Shown here piece by piece: positions 7,580-16,959 of a DNA stretch of 64,000 nt (positions are counted from its first letter, which is position 1; each line of letters opens with the position of its first letter). Under the pieces are notes generated by a model. It saw nothing but the letters and a program-made list of their open reading frames with translations. It did not search any database and was not told the DNA's origin. Source of the DNA: Psychrobacillus sp. INOP01 (GTDB taxonomy: Bacteria; Bacillota; Bacilli; Bacillales_A; Planococcaceae); the NCBI RefSeq assembly GCF_018140925.1, contig NZ_CP073315.1:2480001-2544000 (forward strand), in the 5' to 3' direction. The translations under genes and the position numbers were made by a program.

Positions 7580-8347
7580 ATGAGTAAATTTCAACATGTA
7601 ATCGCTAAAACGCCAGGTAAAAGCTATGTAGAAGGATTAACAACTTCAGATCTTGGGAAACCGGATTATGAAAAACTATTAGTACAGCATGAGGCTTATG
7701 TGGAAGCATTAAAAAAATGTGGAGTGGAGGTAACGCTGCTTTCAGCAAGTGAAGAATTTCCAGATTCGACGTTTGTAGAAGATGCTGCAGTGTTGACATC
7801 TGAATTTGCTGTTGTTACAAATCCGGGAGCGGAATCTAGAAATGGAGAAATCGTTGAAATTGAAAGCGCTTTAAAAAAATTTTATAAGAAGTTTCATTAT
7901 ATAAAATCACCTGGAACACTTGATGGTGGAGATATTCTTCAAGCGGACAATAAATTCTACATCGGAATTTCTGAACGTACCAATGAAGAAGGTGCCCGCC
8001 AGTTAAAAGAAATTCTAGAAGGCGAAGGTTTTGAAGCAACAATCATCCCGTTACAAAAATTCTTCCATTTGAAAACTGGTATCGCTTATTTAGGGAATAA
8101 CAAAATGGTCGTTGCAGGTGAATTTGTCGATCATCCAGTTTTTAATTCATACGACAAAATCATTATTACTAATGAAGATGAATACTCAGCAAACTGTATT
8201 CGTGTAAACGATTATGTAATTATTCCAGAAGGGTACAGCGAAACAAAACGCAAAATCAACGAAGCTGGCTATGAAACAATTGAACTTGATATGTCTGAAG
8301 TTCGCAAGCAAGACGGCGGTCTTAGTTGCCTATCACTGAGATTCTAA
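7580..8347 (+). CDS. Dimethylarginine dimethylaminohydrolase (DDAH)
   Basis: The predicted reaction is hydrolysis of N-omega-methylated arginines to citrulline and (di)methylamine. The 255-residue length matches bacterial DDAH. Catalytic residues are at family positions: Glu/Asp in TFVEDAAV (about 67), DGGD (115-118), His in FFHLKTGIAYL (about 163) and Cys in GGLSCLSLRF (about 250). The His and Cys offsets are almost those of the Pseudomonas enzyme. The AAGGGGG ribosome binding site is 13 nt after the previous stop. Its place between a second hydrolase, a permease and a RocB-like deacylase suggests catabolism of modified arginine. The exact substrate is inferred. Confidence 0.88.
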   Translation: MSKFQHVIAKTPGKSYVEGLTTSDLGKPDYEKLLVQHEAYVEALKKCGVEVTLLSASEEFPDSTFVEDAAVLTSEFAVVTNPGAESRNGEIVEIESALKKFYKKFHYIKSPGTLDGGDILQADNKFYIGISERTNEEGARQLKEILEGEGFEATIIPLQKFFHLKTGIAYLGNNKMVVAGEFVDHPVFNSYDKIIITNEDEYSANCIRVNDYVIIPEGYSETKRKINEAGYETIELDMSEVRKQDGGLSCLSLRF

Positions 8348-8448
8348 CGAATTATAAGGGGTGCCAGGCATCCCTTATAATCCTGTAATAATCAAAAAAA
8401 GAAGCGCATTTGGTTAAGTTAAATAGATTACATGGGGGAGGGAAAAAT

Positions 8449-9870
8449 ATGTCCAATAATGGGGATTCAACACAACAAAATGTATTAAATCGCTCGATGA
8501 AAAGCCGTCATTTACTTATGTTGTCACTTGGCGGGGTAATTGGGACGGGGTTATTTTTAAATGCAGGTTATACGATTAATCAGGCAGGTCCAGGAGGGGC
8601 AATACTTGGTTACCTATTTGGTGGGTTAATATTGTATATGGTGATGGTATGTCTTGGCGAGCTTGCTGTTCATATGCCGGTAACGGGTTCTTTTCAAACT
8701 TATGCGACGCGATTTATTAGTCCATCTGCAGGATTTTCACTTGGATGGATGTATTTTGTAGGTTCGGCTGCTACAGCTGGTGTCGAGTTTACGGCTGCTG
8801 GAATACTAATGCAGCATTGGTTCCCAGATGTTCCAATCTGGATTTGGTGTGCAATTTTCATGGTTTTATTATTTGCTTTGAATGCGCTTACAACGAGAGC
8901 TTTTGCTGAGGCGGAATTTTGGTTTGCAGGTATTAAGGTCGTGGCGGTAGTTCTGTTTATAATCATTGGGGCTGCAGCAATTTTCGGCCTTATTCCATTG
9001 GAAGAAAGAGCAACACCATTTGCTACTAATTTAGCTCCTACAGGATTGTTTCCAGCCGGGATTGCTATTGTTTTTGTGACAATGATGAATGTTATCTTTT
9101 CCTACCAAGGATCTGAGTTAGTAGGTATTGCAGCAGGAGAAACGGAAAATCCAGAAAAGAATATCCCAAAAGCTATTCGAACAATTCTTTTTAGAATCGT
9201 CGTGTTTTATATTGCTTCTATTATTGTATTATCTGCTATTTTCCCAGCATCCGAACTTGGACTGCTTGAAAGTCCATTTGTTACTTTAATGAATTTAGCG
9301 GGAATACCGTATGCTGGTAGTATTATGAATTTTGTTATTTTAACTGCTATTTTGTCAGTAGGGAATTCATGTTTATATGCTTCCACCCGTCTATTGTGGT
9401 CGATGGCAAAAGAAGGTATGGCACCAAAAGTGTTCGGTCGTTTATCTAAACGAAAAGTTCCACTTACTGCTTTAATATTCACAATGGCTTTTTCTTTACT
9501 ATCATTATTAACAAGTGTAATGCAGGCAGATACAGTATTCGTTTTATTGATGTCGATCGCAGGGATTTCTGTTACTATTTCATGGATGGGAATTGCGGCA
9601 TCTCAATTAATGTTCCGTCGTCAGTATATGAAGAATGGTGGGAACCTGGATGATTTAGGCTATAAAGTTCGCTTCTATCCATTAGTTCCGATAATTTGTA
9701 TTGCGTTTTGTTTACTGATATTAGTATTTTTAGCGTTTGATCCGACACAGCGGGTTGGCCTTTATTATGGAGTAGGATTTTTCATCGCTTGTATGCTCTT
9801 CTATAAATTGAGATTAGAAAAGAATAATAAAGCAGAAGTAACAAATAGTAATATTGTTCAAGAAAATTAA
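8449..9870 (+). CDS. Amino-acid permease, APC superfamily (AAT family)
   Basis: The 473-residue membrane protein has about twelve transmembrane helices. It has the family signature SRHLLMLSLGGVIGTGLFLNAG near the N-terminus (residue 20 on) and GETENPEKNIPKAIR in the middle. Relatives import basic or other amino acids (LysP, GabP, RocE). ATG 8449 has GGGGGAGG 8 nt upstream; an upstream start at 8410 lacks a site. It lies 100 nt after ddah and 64 nt before the RocB-like gene, so import of the arginine derivative degraded by its neighbours is likely. Confidence 0.93.
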   Translation: MSNNGDSTQQNVLNRSMKSRHLLMLSLGGVIGTGLFLNAGYTINQAGPGGAILGYLFGGLILYMVMVCLGELAVHMPVTGSFQTYATRFISPSAGFSLGWMYFVGSAATAGVEFTAAGILMQHWFPDVPIWIWCAIFMVLLFALNALTTRAFAEAEFWFAGIKVVAVVLFIIIGAAAIFGLIPLEERATPFATNLAPTGLFPAGIAIVFVTMMNVIFSYQGSELVGIAAGETENPEKNIPKAIRTILFRIVVFYIASIIVLSAIFPASELGLLESPFVTLMNLAGIPYAGSIMNFVILTAILSVGNSCLYASTRLLWSMAKEGMAPKVFGRLSKRKVPLTALIFTMAFSLLSLLTSVMQADTVFVLLMSIAGISVTISWMGIAASQLMFRRQYMKNGGNLDDLGYKVRFYPLVPIICIAFCLLILVFLAFDPTQRVGLYYGVGFFIACMLFYKLRLEKNNKAEVTNSNIVQEN

Positions 9871-9934
9871 AATATTTTTTCTGAATATTGGTAATCGTTG
9901 TTATATTTGGTATTAGTAATAAAGGGGAATTTTA

Positions 9935-11533
9935 ATGAGTCAATTATTATGGAGTACATCAGAAACGCTTCGGGCGTTGTTATGCGAATTAGTTAGTTGG
10001 GATAGTATTACTTTAACAGAAGGTGAAACTACTTTTGCTCCGAAAGTATTGGATAAATTAAGAGAGTTGAAGTATTTTCAAGAACACCCGAGTCATTTGC
10101 AGTTGCATGATGCTGGACTGGGCAGACATGCTGTTACTGCATTGTATAAACACCCAGATGCTGTTGAAACGGTCGTTTTGATCAGTCATTTTGATACGGT
10201 TCAAACAGAGGAGTATGGTATTTTGCAGCCACTCGCTTATTTTCCAGAGGAGTTGACGCAGAAGTTAATGGAAGATCCGAGTGATTTACCAGAATCAGCT
10301 CGTATCGATTTAGAAACTGGAAAGTATTTATTTGGTCGAGGCACGATGGACATGAAAATGGGGCTTGCGCTCCATATGCAATTGATAGAAAAAGCAAGTG
10401 TCGAGGAGTGGCCGATCAATCTTGTATTGACGACCGTTCCGGATGAGGAAGTGAATTCTGCAGGAATGCGTGCAGCGGTAACTCAGTTAGTACGTCTTCG
10501 TGAGGAATTTGGATTGACTTATAAATTATTTTTGAATAGTGAACCATCGTTTTCTCAAAACCCAACGGATATCGCGGAGTATATTTATTCAGGAACGATC
10601 GGTAAAATTATGCCCGCTGCTTTATTTTATGGGAAAGAAACGCATGTTGGAGAACCGATGAAAGGGATGACAGCGAACTATATCGCATCCTATTTGACAC
10701 AACGTATGGAATGGAATTCATTATTCCGTGAGACGAATCTTGGGGAAAGTACTCCGCTTCCAGTTTCCTTGCAGCAAAAGGATTTAAAGCTGTCTTATTC
10801 TACACAAACACCATATCGTGCAGTATCATTGTATAATGTATTTGTATTTAAACGTACTGCATCAGAAGTGATGGATCTTTTTGAACAAGTGGCAACAGAG
10901 GCGATGGATGCTTTAAATACCGACTATCAGAAGATATGCCAACGTGAGGAAGTAAAAGGCGTAGGGGAAGTCAAAGTACTTCGTTATGAACAACTGCTTG
11001 CCTATGCAAATCAAAAACTAGGAGCAGAAGAAGTAGAACGATTAAAACAGGAAGCACTTGTGCAGGAAGATTGGGACGATCGTGAAAAATCATTGCGTAT
11101 CGTTGATAATTTGATGATCGAGTGCCAAGAATTAGCTCCTGCGACAATAATTCTATTCGCCCCACCTTACTATCCAGCGGTCAATACATCCAATGATCTG
11201 ATTATTATAGAAGCGGTAGAGCTAATGAAGAAATCAGCGCAATCATTCAATAATAAAATCGACCAAATCCACTACTTTAACGGAATATGTGATTTAAGCT
11301 ACGTAAATTACGAAAATGTTGGCAATGGATGGACAGCTTTCGAAAATAATACACCGATTTGGGGAGACACATACAGTATCCCATTCGAAGACATGGCACA
11401 ATTGAAAGGTCCAGTATTAAATGTCGGTCCTTTCGGTAAAGACGCGCATCAAAAGACCGAAAGATTGCATGTAGACAGTGCATTCGTCGAAATGCCCGTA
11501 ATGCTAGAAACATTATTGAAAAGCTTATATTAA
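9935..11533 (+). CDS. RocB-like M20-family peptidase/deacylase
   Basis: This 532-residue protein resembles RocB, an M20-family metallohydrolase associated with arginine and ornithine degradation in Bacillus. Zinc-ligand motifs are visible: SHFDTVQTEE (about 88), FGRGTMDMKMGLALHM (about 132) and the Glu pair in PDEEVNSAGMRAA (about 168). A distal conserved block GPFGKDAHQKTERLH lies near residue 505. The ribosome binding site is AAAGGGG. It closes the IclR-controlled cluster and is followed by a strong terminator. A role in removing an acyl or similar group from arginine derivatives fits the context, but the substrate is not known. Confidence 0.9.
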   Translation: MSQLLWSTSETLRALLCELVSWDSITLTEGETTFAPKVLDKLRELKYFQEHPSHLQLHDAGLGRHAVTALYKHPDAVETVVLISHFDTVQTEEYGILQPLAYFPEELTQKLMEDPSDLPESARIDLETGKYLFGRGTMDMKMGLALHMQLIEKASVEEWPINLVLTTVPDEEVNSAGMRAAVTQLVRLREEFGLTYKLFLNSEPSFSQNPTDIAEYIYSGTIGKIMPAALFYGKETHVGEPMKGMTANYIASYLTQRMEWNSLFRETNLGESTPLPVSLQQKDLKLSYSTQTPYRAVSLYNVFVFKRTASEVMDLFEQVATEAMDALNTDYQKICQREEVKGVGEVKVLRYEQLLAYANQKLGAEEVERLKQEALVQEDWDDREKSLRIVDNLMIECQELAPATIILFAPPYYPAVNTSNDLIIIEAVELMKKSAQSFNNKIDQIHYFNGICDLSYVNYENVGNGWTAFENNTPIWGDTYSIPFEDMAQLKGPVLNVGPFGKDAHQKTERLHVDSAFVEMPVMLETLLKSLY

Positions 11534-11541
11534 TAGGTAAG

Positions 11542-11575
11542 GTGACTCCAGAACTATATATGGAGTCACTTTTTT
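11542..11575 (+). terminator. Terminator of the arginine-derivative cluster
   Basis: Perfect arms GTGACTCCA and TGGAGTCAC are followed by six T. Confidence 0.85.
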
Positions 11576-11585
11576 GTTTATAATC

Positions 11586-11647
11586 GACCCTGTGTAAGAA
11601 ACAAACATGAATGTTTAAACTTTCACGTTTGTGTCTTACACAGGGTC
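11586..11647. repeat. Palindromic repeat element, copy 2
   Basis: The left arm starts GACCCTGTGTAAGAAACAAA and the right arm ends TTACACAGGGTC. The two 26-nt arms match at nearly every base around a short loop (TGTTTAAAC). There is no T run, so it is not a plain terminator. It is the closest relative of the element at 5726-5805 and looks like a small non-autonomous (MITE/REP-type) repeat. Confidence 0.6.
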
Positions 11648-11664
11648 ATTTAATCTACTTTCTA

Positions 11665-11690
11665 AAAACTTTTTTCAAAGTTGTATGTCT
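11665..11690 (+). promoter_or_regulatory. Probable autoregulated ECF promoter
   Basis: AAAACT (11665-11670) and a GTC-containing -10 (TATGTCT, 11684-11690) are separated by 17 nt between AAC and GTC, the pattern of ECF sigma promoters in Bacillus. It lies directly before an ECF sigma gene. Confidence 0.5.
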
Positions 11691-11723
11691 AATAGATAGG
11701 GACAAATGAATTGGGGTGAAATC

Positions 11724-12245
11724 TTGAGCGAAAAGATATTAGTGAAGAAAGCGATTAAAGGTGACGAAGAGGCATTTTTAGCATTAATCCACTCATATGA
11801 AGAAGCATTATATCGAACAGCTATCTCGTATTTGAAAAATGAAGGAGATGCACTGGAGGCTGTCCAAGAAGTGACATATAGGGCTTATCGAAGTTTAAAA
11901 ACAGTTAAGGAGCCTGCCTATTTTAAAACATGGCTCATTCGGATTATGATGAATTATTGCCAGGATGTTATAAAGAAAAGTAAGAGAGAAGTGCTGGAGG
12001 AAAGAATACTTAACTTACAGGGAATAACCGAAGATTTTACCTTTTTAGAGGTCGAGGAGGCGCTTTTAAGTTTATCCGATTACGATAGAGAGTTACTGCA
12101 TTTAAAATACTTTGAAGATGTCAAGATAAAGGACATCGCCGTTATGTGGAATACCCCAGAAGGAACGATTAAAACACGGCTACATAAAGCTTTACGAGCA
12201 CTTAGGGCGAGATTTGAAGAGAAAGGAGAGGTTAAACGTGTTTGA
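11724..12245 (+). CDS. RNA polymerase ECF-type sigma factor
   Basis: This is a short sigma-70 factor with region 2 (about 20-85, including SYLKNEGDALEAVQEVTYRAYRS-like helices) and region 4 (about 115-170, YFEDVKIKDIAVMWNTPEGTIKTRLHKA). TTG 11724 with GGGGTGA upstream is preferred. The ATG at 11706 would leave a leader of only a few bases from the predicted ECF promoter and lacks a good ribosome binding site. Its stop overlaps the start of the DUF4179 gene by 8 nt, the standard sigma/anti-sigma arrangement. It resembles the SigV/SigX group; the stimulus is unknown. Confidence 0.9.
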   Translation: MSEKILVKKAIKGDEEAFLALIHSYEEALYRTAISYLKNEGDALEAVQEVTYRAYRSLKTVKEPAYFKTWLIRIMMNYCQDVIKKSKREVLEERILNLQGITEDFTFLEVEEALLSLSDYDRELLHLKYFEDVKIKDIAVMWNTPEGTIKTRLHKALRALRARFEEKGEVKRV

Positions 12246-13614
12246 GGATGAAAAAAGAAAATTGGAGCAGAGAAAGAAATCAATTGGTCAGGTCGAAATA
12301 TCAAAGGACAAGCTACATTCGGCCGTACGAAGTGGATTTGAGAAGGCAAAAAAGGAACAAACGTTAAAAAGAACCAAGATAATAAAACGGAGCTCATGGT
12401 CGATTGTAATTGCGGCGATCCTTCTCATCTCGTTTGTCACATCCATCTCTGTATCTACTGTGTTCGCTAACAAAATTGCATCTATACCAGGGATGGAACG
12501 TATTGTTGCACTTATACAGCAAGATAGGGGCTTAACCGCTGCAGTTGAAAACGACTTTTATCAGCCATTGAATCTCTCTCAAGAAAAAAACGGTATTAAG
12601 GTGACCCTTGATGGGGTAATTGCAGACAAAAAGGGAATGGTTATTTTTTACTCTGTCCGTACAGAAGATATAGACGTAAGCTCACTTGAACTCAAATATC
12701 TCCAACTATGGTCAGGTATGAATACTCGGTATGGTCTTGAGTTAATGAATTATGTCTTTCCCTTGACTCCAAAGTCAGACTCCAAAGTTTTCAGTGGTTC
12801 TGAACATATCCAGACGGTTCCGTATAGTAAGGACCTTTCTTGGAAGATAGGACTAAAAAATGGAGAAAAAATTGAGCATTTCAAAATTCCATTTACGTAT
12901 AAAAAGATGAATGTAGAGAGTAAGAATATCCTTGTAAACAAGGATGTTCAAATTGAGGGGCAAAACTTTAAAGTAAAGGAGTTAATAGTCGATCCAATAC
13001 GCACAGTTGTTAAGATAGAAGAAAACCCTAATAACACAAAGAAACTTCTTGCTCGACCATTTGATGAATTAGAACTGATAGATGAAAAGGGAAGGAAATG
13101 GTCTGCTATCCCTGGAAATGCATATAAAACACTAGAGGAAGGTAATTTTTGGGAAGTACCACTAAAAGAAAGTTTTTACTTTCATGAGCCCAAAAATTTA
13201 ACGTTAACATTTGGAAAAATCGCGGCGATGGATAAAGAGGAAGCCTATATTTTAATTGATACGGGATCCAAAAAGTTTATAGAAAAGCCTGCTCAATCAA
13301 TATTCTCAAATTTGCAAGTGAAGGATAATCGTGTCAGTTTTACTATTAATATCGATAAAGATTACGATATGAATATGGTAGGATTTATAAAATTTACAGA
13401 TGCCGATGAAAAAGAATTTTATATACACTATGGGGGACGTACACCACTCTATTCTAACTATGTAAAAGGTTCAAAGATTAACTTTCTTGGAGAGGTGAAA
13501 ATCGAATTTGAACTACCAGACAAGTCGGTTACTCCTTTTGCAAATCCGATACGGTTGGATCTCGATTTTTACCCTTCTTGGATAGAAGAAGATGTGGAGA
13601 TAGAAGTCAAATAA
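12238..13614 (+). CDS. DUF4179-type membrane anti-sigma factor
   Basis: The protein is about 458 residues. An N-terminal cytoplasmic charged region (about 1-50) should bind the sigma factor, one transmembrane helix (about 54-78, IVIAAILLISFVTSISVS) follows, and then a large extracytoplasmic DUF4179 domain. The start is GTG 12238 with AAAGGAGAGG 8 nt upstream; a TTG at 12214 precedes the site and is rejected. The overlap with the sigma gene implies co-translation. Regulated proteolysis of the outer domain would release the sigma factor, by analogy with related anti-sigmas. Confidence 0.85.
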   Translation: MFEDEKRKLEQRKKSIGQVEISKDKLHSAVRSGFEKAKKEQTLKRTKIIKRSSWSIVIAAILLISFVTSISVSTVFANKIASIPGMERIVALIQQDRGLTAAVENDFYQPLNLSQEKNGIKVTLDGVIADKKGMVIFYSVRTEDIDVSSLELKYLQLWSGMNTRYGLELMNYVFPLTPKSDSKVFSGSEHIQTVPYSKDLSWKIGLKNGEKIEHFKIPFTYKKMNVESKNILVNKDVQIEGQNFKVKELIVDPIRTVVKIEENPNNTKKLLARPFDELELIDEKGRKWSAIPGNAYKTLEEGNFWEVPLKESFYFHEPKNLTLTFGKIAAMDKEEAYILIDTGSKKFIEKPAQSIFSNLQVKDNRVSFTINIDKDYDMNMVGFIKFTDADEKEFYIHYGGRTPLYSNYVKGSKINFLGEVKIEFELPDKSVTPFANPIRLDLDFYPSWIEEDVEIEVK

Positions 13615-13671
13615 TAAAAAGAGTTTCTGAAAAACTTTTTTCAATGTTCCTGCGAGCAGCTATGGCAACAC

Positions 13672-13704
13672 AAAAAGAGTGGTCCCTTGGGATCACTCTT
13701 TTTG
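13672..13704. terminator. Terminator hairpin (repeat copy 2)
   Basis: Arms AAAAAGAGTGGTCCC and GGGATCACTCTTTTT repeat the hairpin at 5678-5712, including flanking GCGAGCAGCTATG and TTTGCAATTA. It can serve both the anti-sigma gene and the convergent purine phosphorylase gene. Confidence 0.7.
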
Positions 13705-13769
13705 TTTGCAATTAGTTTTTTCATTCAGGAAACATTACTTTTTTGCCGTCAGGGTCGGAACTATTTAAT

Positions 13770-14588
13770 TCAAATCTCTTTCAAAATCCCTTTGACTAAT
13801 TCAACAAATTTGACTCTAACTTTCCCGGCAACATCAATTACCTCATCATGGTTTAATGGTTGATCTAATATCCCACATGCCATATTCGTTAAGCAAGAAA
13901 TACCAAGTACTTTCATACCACCATGAGTAGCTACAATCGCTTCTGGCACTGTTGACATACCTACTGCGTCAGCTCCTAATGTACGAATCATACGGATTTC
14001 TGCTGGAGTTTCGTAAGTAGGTCCGCTCCACCAAGCATACACTCCCTGTTGCAATTGTATGTTTTGTTCGTTCGCTACTTTGGTTGCAATACTACGTAGC
14101 TCCTTGTTATATACTTCTGATAAATCAGGGAAACGAGTACCTAATTCGTCATTATTAGGTCCCATTAACGGATTGGTCCCGACAAGATTAATATGGTCCG
14201 TAATTAACATTAAATCTCCTGGATTAAAACTTGTATTCACGGCACCACAAGCATTTGTAATAATAACATTTTCTATACCAAGTGCTTTCATTACACGTAC
14301 TGGGAATGTTACTTCATCCAAAGTAAAACCTTCATAATAATGAAAGCGACCTTTCATCGCCGCCACTGTCTTTCCATTTAATTCTCCAATCACAAGTTCG
14401 TTCGCATGACCAATTGCTTCAGATTTTGCAAAGTGAGGAATTTCGCTATATGGAATTTTGACTGGGTTCTTAATTTCATCAGCAAGCGTACCTAAGCCTG
14501 AGCCTAGAATCATTCCGATCACAGGACGGTGGTCTGTCTTACTCATAATGAAATCTCTAGTTTCTAAAATATCTTCGATGTTGTGCAT
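13770..14588 (-). CDS. punA: Purine-nucleoside phosphorylase (PunA/PupG type)
   Basis: This enzyme phosphorolyses guanosine/inosine-type nucleosides to base and ribose-1-phosphate. The 272-residue, trimeric-type PNP shows the GMILGSGLGTLAD phosphate-binding loop (about 24-36), GRFHYYEG, the NACGAVN block and the purine-specifying CLTNMACG segment. ATG 14588 has AAGGGGG 7 nt upstream. It is monocistronic, between two bidirectional terminators. With the guanine deaminase gene at 60515-61870 it points to purine salvage, although the two are far apart. Confidence 0.95.
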   Translation of the reverse strand: MHNIEDILETRDFIMSKTDHRPVIGMILGSGLGTLADEIKNPVKIPYSEIPHFAKSEAIGHANELVIGELNGKTVAAMKGRFHYYEGFTLDEVTFPVRVMKALGIENVIITNACGAVNTSFNPGDLMLITDHINLVGTNPLMGPNNDELGTRFPDLSEVYNKELRSIATKVANEQNIQLQQGVYAWWSGPTYETPAEIRMIRTLGADAVGMSTVPEAIVATHGGMKVLGISCLTNMACGILDQPLNHDEVIDVAGKVRVKFVELVKGILKEI

Positions 14589-14748
14589 CAATAATTCCCC
14601 CTTGATAGTTACGTTAAAAAAATATACAAATTGTGTTATCGATAAAAGTTTAATAGAGGGGAGGAACATTGTAAAGAAACAACATGGTAGTTTGCACCGG
14701 TGGCAATACTCAAAGTTTTAATAATCCTGTCATTTAATCATAAAAAAT

Positions 14749-14781
14749 AACCCATCCTTGAGTAGATAGCTCGGATGGGTT
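14749..14781. terminator. Terminator hairpin
   Basis: Arms AACCCATCC and GGATGGGTT lie between the punA upstream region and the end of the chemoreceptor gene; it serves the minus-strand chemoreceptor transcript. Confidence 0.6.
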
Positions 14782-14846
14782 AATCTTATTTGCTATTCAA
14801 TTCCTTGAAGGGAACTTCTATTATATTTGAGCCCCTGATACAATAC

Positions 14847-16580
14847 TTAAACCAATTTAAAATCAGAGACAACATCTTGAAGTTTCTCGGACATTTCTGC
14901 TAAAGATCGGGAAGCCGCAGTCATCTCAACCATGGAAGCGTACTGCTCTTGTGCAGCAGCTACTACATTTTGAGTATAATCGGTTGATTTTTCTGTGACA
15001 TCTTTCGTATTGTCTACTTCATTTACAAGAACATCTGTATTATTATTTATTTCTTGAATTTCTGCTGAAATTATTGATAGTTTATTATTTATTAAACTAA
15101 CATCAGTTGCTATTTTTTCAAAGGTACTTCCAGCGTTGGAAACGAAACTCATACCAGTCTCAATTGCTGTTTTTCCTTCGTTCACGGTTTGAACGGTATG
15201 TTTTGTATTGACTTGGATTTCGCCTATTAAAGTAGAAATATTTTTAGCAGCATTTCCAGATTCTTCTGCTAGTTTGCGTACTTCGTCTGCTACAACCGCA
15301 AATCCTTTGCCGTGTTCCCCTGCTCTTGCTGCTTCAATTGCAGCGTTTAAGGCAAGTAAATTTGTTTGTTCCGCAATACCTGTAATCACATTAATAATTT
15401 CTCCAATTTCTTGTGATTTACGTTCAAGGATTACCATTGATTCTGTTGTTATCGTACTCTGATTATTGATTTGCTTCATTTGTTCTACCGTTTGCGTAAT
15501 AACTTCATTCCCTGATAGGGAAACTTTAGATGTTTCAATAGAAAGGTCATTTACTTCCTTAATATTCGACGTTATTTCAGTAATACTAGATGAAATTTGA
15601 CTAACAGAGTTTTTTGCTTCCTCCATACCAAATAACTGTTTTTCTTGACCAGAAGAAATTTGCTGAATGGAATCCGTAATTTCCTCTGAAGCTCTACTAG
15701 TTTCTTCACTACTTGCGGTAAGTTCCTCAGACGTTGCCGCTACTTGTTGTGCTGAGCTAGAAACAGAATCGATAACATCTTTTAAATTAGACGCCATTGT
15801 GTTTATGCCAGTAGCCAAATCACCAAGCTCATCTTTATTTTTTATCTGAATATTTTTACTGGATAAGTCTTGATGAGCAATTTTTTTCACATTTTCAACG
15901 ATTAATTGAATCGGAATTGCTAAATGTCTTGAAAACAGAACAATAACAATAGTACCCAACAAGATACTCACTGCTAGCGTAATGATAAGTGTTTTAAGGA
16001 TTGAGTTAGTCCCTTCATTAAAGGCTTCCATATAGGTTCCAGCACTTATCACCCATCCCCAGTTTGGATCTAGCGCATTATAAGTAACTTTTCTAGCTGC
16101 AGTATCTGGCTGATTTGGTAAGTCCCATTTATAATACGTAAATCCACCACCATCCTGCGCCACCTTTATGATATCCTGTACAACATAATTACCATCAACA
16201 TCTTGCATGTCCCAACCACTAGTTCCTTCTATAGTAGGATGCGCTACTTCTAATCCATCTTCCAAGTAAGCTGCAAAATATCCGTTCGCACCTAAGTCTA
16301 CCTTAGACGATATCGTACGTTTACCATCACTTTGTAAATCCCCGATTAAATATTGTTTTACTTTTTCCTGTGCATCCTCTAGGGATATATCTCCGTTTTC
16401 AACTGCGTAATTCATTGAATCAATTAATTGGAGTGCCATCTCTACGCCGTTTTTGAGTGTTTTTTCTCCCAACTCATCCAAATTGTTTTTAGCAGAAAAA
16501 TAACTGCTAACACCAATTGTGACACTTGGAATTAGTAATAAACAAATAGAAATAATGAATAGCTTTGTACGTATTTTCAC
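14847..16580 (-). CDS. Methyl-accepting chemotaxis protein with Cache-type sensor domain
   Basis: The 577-residue transmembrane receptor has TM1 at about 7-28 and an extracellular single-Cache domain to about 185 ([15 protein letters not shown], then [13 protein letters not shown]). TM2 is at about 192-215, HAMP at about 217-270, and a long signalling coiled coil. The hairpin tip is intact: [20 protein letters not shown] and [18 protein letters not shown]. Cache domains of this type usually sense small organic acids or amino acids. It starts at GTG 16580 with GGAGG 7 nt upstream. No other chemotaxis gene is adjacent. Confidence 0.95.
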   Translation of the reverse strand: MKIRTKLFIISICLLLIPSVTIGVSSYFSAKNNLDELGEKTLKNGVEMALQLIDSMNYAVENGDISLEDAQEKVKQYLIGDLQSDGKRTISSKVDLGANGYFAAYLEDGLEVAHPTIEGTSGWDMQDVDGNYVVQDIIKVAQDGGGFTYYKWDLPNQPDTAARKVTYNALDPNWGWVISAGTYMEAFNEGTNSILKTLIITLAVSILLGTIVIVLFSRHLAIPIQLIVENVKKIAHQDLSSKNIQIKNKDELGDLATGINTMASNLKDVIDSVSSSAQQVAATSEELTASSEETSRASEEITDSIQQISSGQEKQLFGMEEAKNSVSQISSSITEITSNIKEVNDLSIETSKVSLSGNEVITQTVEQMKQINNQSTITTESMVILERKSQEIGEIINVITGIAEQTNLLALNAAIEAARAGEHGKGFAVVADEVRKLAEESGNAAKNISTLIGEIQVNTKHTVQTVNEGKTAIETGMSFVSNAGSTFEKIATDVSLINNKLSIISAEIQEINNNTDVLVNEVDNTKDVTEKSTDYTQNVVAAAQEQYASMVEMTAASRSLAEMSEKLQDVVSDFKLV

Positions 16581-16959
16581 TGTTAAATCCTCCGATTCTC
16601 TATAGCTATTAACTTGATTGGATGTAGTTATTTTTCTTAAAACATTTTAATATCAAATAAATATCTAAATTATATATTATTAACTACATTTTATTATCGA
16701 CTATAACTTTGTAATCTTTAGTAAATATCAAAATGATAAGAAAGGACTATTTAAGTGAAGGGGAAAAGTACTATAAAATGCAAAGTAATCAGTGAGTGAT
16801 GTCTGCTAATCCCCTTTTTCCTCTTACTTATTGTTCTGCAAAAATAAGATATGCAAGACAAACAAGGTTATTAGTAATGTATTATAGTATAATTACATTA
16901 TTTGCAAGATATTTGTCGAATAATCTACTTTTGAATAGAAATAAGCTAAGGAAGTACAT
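16581..16959. other. Intergenic stretch between divergent genes
   Basis: The stretch is AT-rich with no convincing reading frame. It must hold promoters for the chemoreceptor (minus) and the kinase (plus); TATAAT-like sequences occur near 16890, but no clear -35/-10 pair was found. Confidence 0.4.

Noticed and set aside
12080-12397. A 105-codon minus-strand frame across the sigma/anti-sigma junction
   Set aside because: It is antisense to both genes of a standard sigma/anti-sigma pair and has no ribosome binding site.
14590-14745. Purine riboswitch before punA
   Set aside because: No paired loops or conserved core of the purine aptamer could be found on the minus strand; the same holds upstream of guaD.
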